From contig NZ_QGLF01000004.1 of the NCBI RefSeq assembly GCF_003173055.1, positions 372,001-436,000 on the forward strand: DNA of 64,000 bases, read 5' to 3'. Each line of letters begins with the position of its first letter. Position 1 is the stretch's first letter. The notes below the pieces were generated by a model. It had not been told where the DNA came from. It worked only from the letters and a program-made list of their open reading frames with translations, and searched no databases. Made by a program: the position numbers and the translations under genes. Of the stretch, positions 9,362 through 17,578 are shown in pieces. Origin of the DNA: Zavarzinia compransoris. Lineage in GTDB: Bacteria > Pseudomonadota > Alphaproteobacteria > Zavarziniales > Zavarziniaceae.

Positions 9362-9859
9362 ATGAAGGCCGTTTTCACCGCCCTCGGGCTGCTGCTGTCC
9401 GTGACGGCCTGCGCCCGCGATCAGGACCCGGCCTCGGCCGGCTATTTCTCGGGCATGGGCAACCTGATGGACGGCACCTACGACCGCCGCATCGAACAGC
9501 GCGAGGCCGAGGCGCGCAGTTCGGAACAGATCGCCCGCGACATGCAGGCCCGGGCCGCCGCCGCCTCGGCCGATGCCAGGGCGACCGGCGCCGATGTCGC
9601 CGCCGTCGAAGCCCGCAACCGCCGCCAGCGCGAGGAATTGCGCCGGCTCGAAGCCTCGCTCCGCCAGGCGGAGCAGAACCGCAATGCCCGCGCCGCCGAC
9701 CTCGACGCCGCCCGCGCCCGCCTGGCCGATGCCCGCCGCCGCCAGGAGCGGATCGACCGCGCCCCGGCGGCCCCCGACCGTTCCGCCGAACAGGCCGCAC
9801 TCGACGAGGAGTTGCGCGCCCTGGATGCCCTGATCCGCCAATCCACCCGGCCGGAGTGA
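9362..9859 (+). CDS. small coiled-coil lipoprotein
   Basis: A 165-residue protein starting with a signal and lipobox (LGLLLSVTAC), then a mature chain that is nearly all Ala/Arg/Glu-rich helix with heptad-like spacing, predicted coiled coil. It starts 10 bp after the glycine-zipper lipoprotein gene, so it is probably cotranscribed. No enzymatic motif is visible. Family not recognised; an envelope structural or adaptor role is inferred from neighbours. Confidence 0.7.
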   Translation: MKAVFTALGLLLSVTACARDQDPASAGYFSGMGNLMDGTYDRRIEQREAEARSSEQIARDMQARAAAASADARATGADVAAVEARNRRQREELRRLEASLRQAEQNRNARAADLDAARARLADARRRQERIDRAPAAPDRSAEQAALDEELRALDALIRQSTRPE

Positions 9860-9863
9860 TTTC

Positions 9864-11181
9864 ATGCGCATCGCTGTCGTCCTGGCGCTGGCCACGGTTG
9901 TCGCGCCGGTTGCCGCCCTCGGCCAGGAAATCTACGGCATGGGCGGCATGCCCGGCGCCCTGTCCACGCCCGAGGACCCGGGGCCGATGGCGGAGGCGCC
10001 CTGCGCCGGCCGTCTGACCTGCGTGCCCAAGGTCCGCTACGAGGCGGGCCGGGACGCGGCGGGACGCGGCGGGCCGCCGGCTGACGGTGATCGAGCTTCG
10101 CCTGGGGCTCAGCGAACCGGTGCTGCCCGACGACATGCCTGCCGAAGGCTGCCTCGATGCCGACGGCAATCGCGACGGCGGCAGCGAATGGCACCTGCTG
10201 GCGGACGGCAAGCCGGAACGCCGCCTGCTCGCCTTCTGCAACGACGGTTACGGCGCCTCGGGGGTCGGGGACGACGAGATCATGGTCTCGGACAACCACC
10301 TGACCCATATCCGCAGCGGCGGTTCCGCCTGGCGCTGGGTCGAAACCCATAACTACCAATTGTCGCCCGCCCTGGTGACCGGCATCGATTCCTGCAATTA
10401 CAGCAATATAGAAGCCTGGACCGGCACCCGGCTCAGCATCGATACCGCCACCGCCGGGGTGACCGTGCTCGGCTATCGCGCCGGCGGCGACGGCGATAAC
10501 GAAGCCGGTATCGGCTGCCCGACCGAAAGCGATGCCCTGCCGATCGCCGAAAAGATGCGTTTCCTGAAGGCGCTGGCGGTGCCGGTGCCGGCCATTGCCG
10601 GCCCGGTGCCGGCGGATGCGGGCATCGGCACCTGCGGCGTGGCGATCAGCGCCGACGGCAGCGCCGGCACCGTGATCCACGGGATCGCCGCCGCCCCGGG
10701 CCGGGGCGCGGAACTGCGCGCCGTCGCCCTGGACGGGCGGAGCCTGCTGATCGACGTGCGCGATCCGCTGGCGGGCAGCGGCGGCCAGGGGGCGAAATCC
10801 TGGGTCGGCCAGCCCCATGTCGAACTCTACCTGAAGGGGGCGGAGGACAGCCCGAAACCCTTCGCGCAGCTGGGCATCACCCTGGACGGACAGGTCCATG
10901 CCGGGGTCGGCAAGGCGGCGGTGCCGGTGGTCGCGGTCTCCCGCGGGATCGACGAGAAGAACCGCGACGTCACCCGCCTGCGCCTGCGCTTCGCCGCCGA
11001 GGACGCCCTCGCCGGTGGGCTCGTGATCGTCTATTCCGAGGCGGAGAAGGGGCGCCAGCTGCGCCTGACCTCGACCGCGCCGGTCGAGCGCCTGACCCCC
11101 TTGCTCGCCCCGGCGCCGACCGCGGTGCCAACGACCTGCGCCATCGCCGATGGGCGGTTGACGGTGAGCGGCCTCGATTGA
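9864..11181 (+). pseudogene. secreted protein gene disrupted by a 10-bp tandem duplication
   Basis: The reading frame opens at 9864 with a signal peptide (MRIAVVLALATVVAPVAALG) and runs to about 10050, then good coding continues in another frame to 11181. The switch coincides with an exact tandem duplication of GGGACGCGGC at 10051-10060 and 10061-10070. Removing one copy restores a continuous frame reading EAGRDAAGRRLTVIELRLG. The intact product would be about 435 residues, secreted, with several cysteines. Family not recognised. It is the last gene of the plus-strand run. It could be a true mutation, a slippage-prone switch or an assembly error. Confidence 0.75.
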
Positions 11182-11184
11182 GCT

Positions 11185-11223
11185 AGAGCATGTTCGGAAT
11201 GACCGTCATTCCGAACATGCTCT
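11185..11223. terminator. perfect 39-bp palindrome, likely bidirectional terminator
   Basis: Two 19-bp arms (11185-11203, 11205-11223) are exact reverse complements around one base. It begins 3 bp after the stop at 11181 and lies between convergent genes, so it could end transcription from both sides. The following bases to 11284 include GAACCGGTTTCCACTTCGCC, resembling a dispersed alphaproteobacterial intergenic repeat. Confidence 0.7.
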
Positions 11224-11284
11224 ATCGCTTTGATTTTACGCATCTTCGGACGGCGAACCGGTTTCCACTTCGCCTGACGATGCG

Positions 11285-12451
11285 CTAGACCCGGCCGGCC
11301 AGGGCCTTTTCCAGCAGGGGATCGGCGCGGCTGCGTTCCGGCACCAGCCCCATGGGGGCGCAGCGCCCCAGCAGGGCCGGCCAGTCGTCGAAGGCCAGCG
11401 CCGCGCGCTCGGCGGGGGTCAGGAGATCGCGGGCGGCGGGCAGGGTCAGCCCGGCGGCGGGGCCGAGGCCGCCGGCCCGGGCAAGAGCGGCGATCACCGC
11501 GGGCTGCGCCAGGGCCTCGATGACCGCGCGGGCGGCCGGCAGGGCCTTGGCGGGCGCGGTCGCGGCCATCATCTCGACCCGGTAGAAGGCGGCCTTGCCG
11601 CCCAGGGGGCCATGGCCGGCGACCGCGATCGTCAGATTGCCATTGCCGCCGAGGCGTGCCGGCGCCAAGGCGCCGATGCCGAGCGGCAGGGCGAGGTCGA
11701 TCCTGCCCTCGGCGAGGGCCGCCGCCGCCTCGGCCTGGGTACGGCAGACGAGGCCGGCCCGGTCCAGCAATTGCGGCAGCCCGGCCTCGAAGCGGCGCCA
11801 TTCGCTCGGCCGTTGCAGGCGGAAGGGGTTCAGCCCGGCGTAAAGCATGGCAAGCGGCAGCAGCAGGGACGGTTCGGCGACGAGGCCGATGCGCCCGGTC
11901 AGGGCCGGGTCGTCGATGATCGCAAGGCCGAGGTCGGCCACCGCATCGGCCGAGACCCGGCGCCGGTCGATGCCCAGCGAAACGATATCGAAGCGCGCCG
12001 CCCGGCCCAGGTGGTAGCGGCCCTCGATCCCGGTTTCCAGCGCCGCCAGGGACGGCGCCAGTCCCGGCGCCAGTTCGATCGTGGCGGGCGGGGGCTGCTT
12101 GGCCAGGGGATCGACCACCCCCTCGGGCCACAGAATGCCGCGCAGCCAGGGGTGGGCGGCCACCACCAGCCCGGGCCGGGCCGCCTTTTCCGCCGCCGTC
12201 GCGCCCGGCCCGAGGGGGCGGAGGGGGGCCAGCGCCTCGTCGTCGTCGCGGAGGGTCCGGGCTTCGACCGTGGTCTTCGCGGCGGCGCCGAGCATTTTCA
12301 GCAAGGCCGCATCGCCATAGGCCGCGGGGGCGAGCAGGCGCAGCGGCGCCGGGGCGGCCAGCGTCAGGCCGGGCGCGAAGCCGGCGGCGGCAAGGCCGAG
12401 GGCCGCTGTCAGAACGCGGCGCCGATGCGGCGTCTTTGGGGGAAAAGGCAT
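11285..12451 (-). CDS. periplasmic solute-binding protein-like, Tat-type signal
   Basis: A 388-residue protein starting at 12451. The N-terminus has twin arginines before a hydrophobic stretch (HRRRVLTAALGLAAAGFAPG), compatible with Tat export. The body shows the two-lobe binding-protein pattern, with ADLGLAIIDDPALTGRIGL and MLYAGLNPF resembling the hinge region of PotD/PotF-type polyamine-binding proteins. No cognate permease or ATPase gene is adjacent, so the ligand is unknown and it may be an orphan. The gene is 20 bp downstream of the amidotransferase gene on the same strand. Confidence 0.6.
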   Translation of the reverse strand: MPFPPKTPHRRRVLTAALGLAAAGFAPGLTLAAPAPLRLLAPAAYGDAALLKMLGAAAKTTVEARTLRDDDEALAPLRPLGPGATAAEKAARPGLVVAAHPWLRGILWPEGVVDPLAKQPPPATIELAPGLAPSLAALETGIEGRYHLGRAARFDIVSLGIDRRRVSADAVADLGLAIIDDPALTGRIGLVAEPSLLLPLAMLYAGLNPFRLQRPSEWRRFEAGLPQLLDRAGLVCRTQAEAAAALAEGRIDLALPLGIGALAPARLGGNGNLTIAVAGHGPLGGKAAFYRVEMMAATAPAKALPAARAVIEALAQPAVIAALARAGGLGPAAGLTLPAARDLLTPAERAALAFDDWPALLGRCAPMGLVPERSRADPLLEKALAGRV

Positions 12452-12471
12452 CGTCACTGACGCATCCTGCC

Positions 12472-13239
12472 TCAATCGGGCGCCGCCACCAACCCTTCGC
12501 GCGCAAGGGATCCGCGCGCAAGAGAAAGGAACCGCCGGCTGACCGTGGCGGCGAAGGCGGCGGCAGCAGGCAGGTGGCGGTGCAGCCCGTCCTCGAAACC
12601 GGCCAGCACGTCCGGCCGGTGCGCGGCCACCCAGCGGGCATTGCGATAGAGCCAGTCGCGGGCGATATCGGCCGTGACTTCGAAATGGCATTGGAAGCCA
12701 TAGGTGGCGCGGCCGAGCCGGAACGCCTGGTGGCGGACGTCGGCGCCGGTGATCAGCAGGTCGGCGCCGGGGGCGAGGTCGAAAGTATCCTCGTGCCACT
12801 GCATGATGTGCTGGCGCGGCGCGAGGCCGGCCAGCAGCGGATCGGCAAGCCCGGCCGCGGTCAGGTCCAGGGGCAGGAAGCCGATCTCGGTCAGGCCGCG
12901 GGGGTAGACCCGGGCGCCGAAGGCGCGCGAAATCAGCTGCGCCCCGAGACAGAGGCCCAGCACCGGCCGGTCCGCGCGGTGAAAGGCCCGGATCAGGTCG
13001 AGAATGGCGGGCAGGGCCGGATAATCCCGGTCGTTGTTGGCATGCATCGGCCCGCCCAGCACCAGGAGGGCGTCATGGGCGCCGGGGCCGCCGGGCAGGG
13101 GCGTGCCCCCGGCCGGGGCGAGGCTGGACCAGCCGTCGTGGGGGGCGATGACGTCCAGCCGGGCGCCCGCCTCGATCAGGGCCTGTCCGACCAGCCCCGG
13201 CGGGGTGCGCATGTCGTTCTGTACGCAAAGAATCCGCAT
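12472..13239 (-). CDS. class I glutamine amidotransferase-like protein
   Basis: A 255-residue GATase1-fold protein. The nucleophile elbow is LCLGAQLI (Cys), and the catalytic His/Glu pair sits in FQCHFEVT. This is the stand-alone GMP synthase-type amidotransferase family, often annotated as gamma-glutamyl hydrolases or amidotransferases of unknown acceptor. It would hydrolyse the amide of glutamine or a gamma-glutamyl compound. It is divergent from the SPFH gene with about 80 bp between starts. Substrate not determinable. Confidence 0.8.
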   Translation of the reverse strand: MRILCVQNDMRTPPGLVGQALIEAGARLDVIAPHDGWSSLAPAGGTPLPGGPGAHDALLVLGGPMHANNDRDYPALPAILDLIRAFHRADRPVLGLCLGAQLISRAFGARVYPRGLTEIGFLPLDLTAAGLADPLLAGLAPRQHIMQWHEDTFDLAPGADLLITGADVRHQAFRLGRATYGFQCHFEVTADIARDWLYRNARWVAAHRPDVLAGFEDGLHRHLPAAAAFAATVSRRFLSLARGSLAREGLVAAPD

Positions 13240-13319
13240 TTGTGATTCCGTTCACCCCCATCGGCCCCGTGCCGTGGTACGATCCAGCCCATCCAGGAAG
13301 TAGTGGAATGGAGGGGGAA

Positions 13320-14270
13320 ATGGAAGGTTTCGGCGTTTTTGTCCTGGTGCTCTTGGTCCTTGTGCTGGTCCTGGTCTTCATGGGGGTGAAGACGGTGCCG
13401 CAGGGCCACGCCTTTACGCTCGAGCGATTCGGCCGCTATACCCGCACGCTGAACCCGGGCCTCAACTTCATCTTTCCGGTGATCGACCAGATCGGTGCCA
13501 AGTTGACGACCCAGGAAGTGGTGCTCGACGTGCCGTCGCAGAAGATCATCACCCTCGACAATGCGATCGTCACCTGCGACGCGGTCGCCTTCTATCAGGT
13601 GATCAACCCGGCCCAGGCCGCCTATGAGGTGCAGAACCTGACGGCGGCGATCATCAACCTGGTGCTGACCAATATCCGTTCGGTGATGGGCTCCATGGCG
13701 CTGGACGACGTCCTGTCGCGGCGGAGCGAGATCAACGACAAGCTGCTCGCCATCATCGACCAGGCGACCCAGCCCTGGGGCGTGAAGGTCACCCGCATCG
13801 AACTGAAGGATATCGCCCCGCCCGAGGACATGGTGCAATCCATGGCCCGGCAGATGAAGGCGGAACGCGAGAAGCGCGCCACCATCCTCGAGGCCGAGGG
13901 TGTCCGCGAAGCCAGCATCAAGCGCGCCGAGGGCGAAAAGGCCGCGGCCATCCTGGAGGCCGAGGGCCGCCGCGAAGCCGCCTTCCGCGACGCCGAGGCG
14001 CGCGAACGCGCGGCGGAAGCCGAAGCCCGCGCCACCAATGCGGTTTCCGAGGCGATCGGCGCCGGCGGCACCGGGGCGATCAACTACTTCCTCGGCCTCA
14101 AGTACATCGAGGCCCTGGCCGGCATCGGCATGGCGCCGAACAGCAAGGTCACCTTCCTGCCGCTCGATGCCTCGGGCGTCATGGGGGCGATTTCGGGCAT
14201 TGCCGAGCTGACCAAGCATGTGGGCGGCGACGGCGCGGCGAAACCGGTCAAGCCCTGGGGCCAGGGCTGA
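13320..14270 (+). CDS. SPFH/Band 7 membrane protein (stomatin/QmcA-like)
   Basis: A 316-residue protein with one N-terminal membrane anchor (FVLVLLVLVLVLVFMG), then the SPFH domain (GVKTVPQGHAFTLERFGRYT to about residue 190) and a long Ala/Glu-rich coiled coil (MKAEREKRATILEAEGVREA). The start at 13320 follows GAGGGGGAA directly; an ATG at 13308 is less well placed. SPFH proteins form ring-like membrane scaffolds that modulate proteases and membrane organisation. The NfeD partner gene follows 8 bp later, the usual pairing. Confidence 0.9.
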   Translation: MEGFGVFVLVLLVLVLVLVFMGVKTVPQGHAFTLERFGRYTRTLNPGLNFIFPVIDQIGAKLTTQEVVLDVPSQKIITLDNAIVTCDAVAFYQVINPAQAAYEVQNLTAAIINLVLTNIRSVMGSMALDDVLSRRSEINDKLLAIIDQATQPWGVKVTRIELKDIAPPEDMVQSMARQMKAEREKRATILEAEGVREASIKRAEGEKAAAILEAEGRREAAFRDAEARERAAEAEARATNAVSEAIGAGGTGAINYFLGLKYIEALAGIGMAPNSKVTFLPLDASGVMGAISGIAELTKHVGGDGAAKPVKPWGQG

Positions 14271-14278
14271 CGGGGGCG

Positions 14279-14722
14279 ATGCCGATGCCCGAGATCGTGT
14301 TCTGGCACTGGTACGCCCTGGCCGCCGCCCTCGTCGTGCTCGAGGTCGTGGTGCCGGGCGTGCTCTTCCTCTGGCTGGCGATCGGGGCGGTGGTCGCGGG
14401 GTCGCTGGTGTTCTTCATCCCCGGCCTCGACCTCCTCTATCAGGTGCTGGCTTTTGCGCTGGCCAGCGGCCTGTCCCTGCTGTTCGGGCACAATATGATG
14501 CGCCGGCTGTTGAGCGAACCGCCGGCGCAGGCGGCGCTGAACCAGCGCGATCAGGCCCTGATCGGCGCCGAGGCGGTCCTGATCGAGCCGATCGCCAACG
14601 GCAGCGGCCGGGTCCGCCTCGGCGATACCAGCTGGCTGGTGGCGGGGCCGGAGGCGCCGGTGGGCACGCGGGTGCGCGTCGTTGCCGCCGAGGGCACCCG
14701 CCTCAAGGTCGAGGTTCTGTAA
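14279..14722 (+). CDS. NfeD family membrane protein
   Basis: A 147-residue protein with three N-terminal hydrophobic helices (about 5-85) and a C-terminal OB-fold-like beta domain (RDQALIGAEAVLIEPIANGS to RLKVEVL), the layout of short NfeD proteins. NfeD partners with SPFH proteins; the gene directly follows the SPFH gene. Its 3' end overlaps the convergent DUF1194 gene by 20 bp. Confidence 0.88.
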   Translation: MPMPEIVFWHWYALAAALVVLEVVVPGVLFLWLAIGAVVAGSLVFFIPGLDLLYQVLAFALASGLSLLFGHNMMRRLLSEPPAQAALNQRDQALIGAEAVLIEPIANGSGRVRLGDTSWLVAGPEAPVGTRVRVVAAEGTRLKVEVL

Positions 14723-15437
14723 CGGGCCGGGGGTCTGTGAGGGCGGCCACCATGGGTTCGGTGGTCAGCTCGCGCAGGAGCTTCCGCTTGATCGCGCGGG
14801 TGAAATCCTCGTAGTCCGTCGCGACCTCGACGAAGGCGCCGGGGCCGCCGATCACTTCGGCGGCATAGAAACTGTCGACATCCGCCTCCTCGTTGACGAC
14901 GGCAAGGCCGTTCACCGTGATGCCCCGGGCGACCAGGGCATCGCGGGCGAGGCGGGCGGGCGGGCCGGCGCTGGTCTTGCCGTCGCCCGAAAGGTCGATC
15001 ACCCGGCGGAGCGCCTGGAACGGCAGATTGTCCATGACCAGTCCGGCCCGGCCCAGCGCCGCGCCGATGGCGGTGCCGCCGCCCTCGATATAGCGCGGGC
15101 TGTTGCCCAGGGTCTCGCCGAAGGCGGCGGCCGTTTCCGCCGTCACCACCTGCCAGCCGATGTCGAGATGCTGGCGCCCCGGGCTGGACCATTCGAGGAC
15201 GGCGACTGCGATCCTGCGGTTGGGCCCGCCGGCGATCGCCGCCTGCACCGCCGGATCGGCGAAGGCGGCGGCGATGCCCTGGCTTTGCAGGAAGAATTCG
15301 TCGCGGTTGACCGACGACGAGGAATCGAGCGCCAGCACCAGGGCGACGTCGACCGTCTCCGCCCGCGCCGCCGTCGCCGTCGCGGCAACGGCGGCCAGCA
15401 GCGCGGCGACGATCAGTCGAGCGCGAGGACGAGCCAT
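14703..15437 (-). CDS. DUF1194 secreted vWA-like protein
   Basis: A 244-residue protein with a signal peptide (ending near ATAARA) and a vWA-like fold: VDVALVLALDSSSSVN provides the DxSxS-type metal site, RRVIDLSGDGKTSAG the second strand. This matches DUF1194, conserved in alphaproteobacteria with unknown function. The start overlaps the 3' end of the methyltransferase gene by 25 bp on the same strand, suggesting coupling. Confidence 0.85.
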   Translation of the reverse strand: MARPRARLIVAALLAAVAATATAARAETVDVALVLALDSSSSVNRDEFFLQSQGIAAAFADPAVQAAIAGGPNRRIAVAVLEWSSPGRQHLDIGWQVVTAETAAAFGETLGNSPRYIEGGGTAIGAALGRAGLVMDNLPFQALRRVIDLSGDGKTSAGPPARLARDALVARGITVNGLAVVNEEADVDSFYAAEVIGGPGAFVEVATDYEDFTRAIKRKLLRELTTEPMVAALTDPRPVTEPRP

Positions 15438-16612
15438 TTCAGATAGCCGGTCTCGGGCAGTTGCGGATGCACCGGGTGATCGGGGCCGGCGCCGCCGTCG
15501 GCGATGATGCGCGATTCGCGCCCGGCATTGGCGATGCCGCGCGCCACCTCGGTAACGAAGGCATCGTGCTCGATATTATGGCTGCACGACGCGATGAAGA
15601 GGAAGCCGCCGGGGGCGACCAGCACCGCCGCATCGCGCGCCAGCTTGCGATAGGCGCGCAGCGCCTGGGGCACATCCTTCCGCGACTTGGCGAAACTGGG
15701 CGGATCGGCGACCACGACCTCGTAGCGGTTGCCGGCGTCGCGCTGGCGTTCCGCCTCCTCGAACAGGTCGGCGCGGATGAAGCGGGCCCGGTCGGCAAGG
15801 CCGTTGGCGGCGGCACTCGCCTCCGCCGCGCCGAGCGCTTGCTGCGCCCGGTCGACCAGGACCGCGCTTTCCGCGCCCGCCTTCAGGGCGGCGAGGCCGA
15901 AGGCGCCGCCGTTGCAGCAGAGATCGAGCACGCGGCCGCCCGGGGCGAGACCGGCGACGAGGCCGCGGGCACCGTGAAGATCGAAGAACCAGCCGGTCTT
16001 CTGGCCGTCCAGCGGCTCGACGCCATGGGTCACGCCATGTTCCACCACCTCGACGCGGGCGGGCAGGCTGCCGCGGGCGAGCGTGATCGCGCGCGGCAGG
16101 CCTTCGAGTTCGCGATAGGCGCTGTCGTTGCGCAGCACCAAGGCCTGCGGCGCCAGCACCCGGTCGAGCGTGTCGAGCAGCAGGGGGGTGAGCGCCTCCG
16201 CCCCCGCCGTATTGGCCTGGACCACCAGGGTCTCGGCGAAACGGTCGATGATGAAGCCGGGCAGGCCGTCGCCCTCGGCATGGACGAGGCGGTAATAGGG
16301 CCCGGCAAAGAAATATTCGCGCAGGCGCAGGGCGGCGCGGATCCGGGCTTCCATGAAGGCGCCGTCGATCGCCGCCGGCTGTGCCGCGCCGTCGCGCAGC
16401 AGAAGCCGGGCCGCGATCAGCGTGTTGCGGTTGAAGCTGGCGATGCCCAGCGACTTGCCGTCGGCGCGGGCAAGGCGCACCAGCGTCCCCGGCGGCAAGG
16501 CCTTGGCGGCGGCATCGAGGCGCAATTCATTGGAATAGGCCCAGGGGTGACCGCCGGAAATGCGGCGGTCGTGCCCGGCCTGGAGCGTGAGGGTCGGAAC
16601 GGCATCGGTCAT
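15413..16612 (-). CDS. RlmI-like 23S rRNA (cytosine) methyltransferase
   Basis: A 399-residue class I SAM-dependent rRNA methyltransferase with an N-terminal PUA domain (about 1-70, GHDRRISGGHPWAYSNEL), a middle EEHEE-like domain, and a C-terminal Rossmann domain. SAM-binding motif VLDLCCNGGAFGLAAL, motif IV VVADPPSFAKSRKD and the cysteine-bearing ASCSHNIEHD are all present. RlmI makes m5C1962 in E. coli 23S rRNA; the orthologous substrate is assumed, not shown. Confidence 0.85.
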   Translation of the reverse strand: MTDAVPTLTLQAGHDRRISGGHPWAYSNELRLDAAAKALPPGTLVRLARADGKSLGIASFNRNTLIAARLLLRDGAAQPAAIDGAFMEARIRAALRLREYFFAGPYYRLVHAEGDGLPGFIIDRFAETLVVQANTAGAEALTPLLLDTLDRVLAPQALVLRNDSAYRELEGLPRAITLARGSLPARVEVVEHGVTHGVEPLDGQKTGWFFDLHGARGLVAGLAPGGRVLDLCCNGGAFGLAALKAGAESAVLVDRAQQALGAAEASAAANGLADRARFIRADLFEEAERQRDAGNRYEVVVADPPSFAKSRKDVPQALRAYRKLARDAAVLVAPGGFLFIASCSHNIEHDAFVTEVARGIANAGRESRIIADGGAGPDHPVHPQLPETGYLKWLVLALD

Positions 16613-16750
16613 GGTGGCGGCAGACTAGCGCGGTTTCCCTGCAAACGGAGGGGGCATTTCACGCCGGTGCCCATGCTGATAGTCCAGTGGGGGGATGCCG
16701 GCGGCGGGAAGGCCCTGCACCTTGCCGGAAAGCGAACGGGGGAGGCATCG

Positions 16751-17578
16751 ATGACGGCATCGCTGGCGGGCAGGACGGCCCTGGTCACCGGGGGCAGCGG
16801 CGGTATCGGCCTGGCCTGCGCGGCGCGGCTGGCGGCGGATGGCGCCGCCGTCGTCCTGATGGCGCGGCGCGAGGCGGAACTGGCGGCAGCGCGCCAGCGC
16901 CTGCTGACGGACATCCCGGCGGCGACGGTCGAGATCGCACCCGGCGATGCCCTGGTCCCGGGGGAGGTGGAGCGTGCCATGGCCGCGGCGGCGGCCCTGG
17001 GCGGCGGGCTGGACATCGTGGTGGCGACGGTCGGCGGCAGCATGGGCCACCGGCCGCTGGCGCTGCACGACGAGGAGAGTTTCCGCGCGGTGCTGGACCG
17101 CAACCTGACCAGCGCCTTCATCGCCTTCAGGGCGGCCGTGCCCCTGATGGCCCGGGGCGGCAGCATGGTGTTTATTTCCTCGGTCTGCGCCTCGCTGCCC
17201 TCGACGTTTCTCATTCCCTATTGCGCCGCCAAGGCGGGGCTGGAGGCGATGGTCAAGGGCGCGGCCAAGGAATGCGCCCGCCTGAATATCCGGGTGAATG
17301 CGGTCCGCCCCGGCATGACCCGGGCGGCCGGCGTTGCCACCATGTTCGGCGAACGGATCATGCGCGAGCGGGCGCGGGAACTGATCCCCCTGGGCGGCCC
17401 GGGCGATCCCCGGGCGGTGGCCGAGGCGGTGCGCTATCTCGCCGGCAGCGCCTGGGTGACCGGGCAGAGCTTCGCCGTCGACGGCGGCTCGGAACTGGCG
17501 CTCAACCGCGCCGTCGACGATGCGGATGCCGGCCTTTTCGGCAGCGGCTGGCCGGATCCCTGGTCCGCCCCGCCTTAA
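16751..17578 (+). CDS. short-chain dehydrogenase/reductase (SDR)
   Basis: A 275-residue classical SDR starting at 16751 after GGAGGCATCG. The cofactor motif is TGGSGGIG, the catalytic serine is in VFISSVCAS, and YCAAKAG supplies Tyr and Lys (YxxxK). The C-terminal part RYLAGSAWVTGQSFAVDGG is characteristic of FabG-like enzymes. An NAD(P)H-dependent oxidoreductase; substrate not predictable. The stop interlocks with the convergent cystathionine beta-lyase gene. Confidence 0.88.
   Translation: MTASLAGRTALVTGGSGGIGLACAARLAADGAAVVLMARREAELAAARQRLLTDIPAATVEIAPGDALVPGEVERAMAAAAALGGGLDIVVATVGGSMGHRPLALHDEESFRAVLDRNLTSAFIAFRAAVPLMARGGSMVFISSVCASLPSTFLIPYCAAKAGLEAMVKGAAKECARLNIRVNAVRPGMTRAAGVATMFGERIMRERARELIPLGGPGDPRAVAEAVRYLAGSAWVTGQSFAVDGGSELALNRAVDDADAGLFGSGWPDPWSAPP

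Noticed and set aside
1..11181. Type VI secretion locus
   Set aside because: No tss structural genes (sheath, Hcp, VgrG, ClpV, TssJLM) are visible; only the TagTSR/vWA-like signalling genes are similar.
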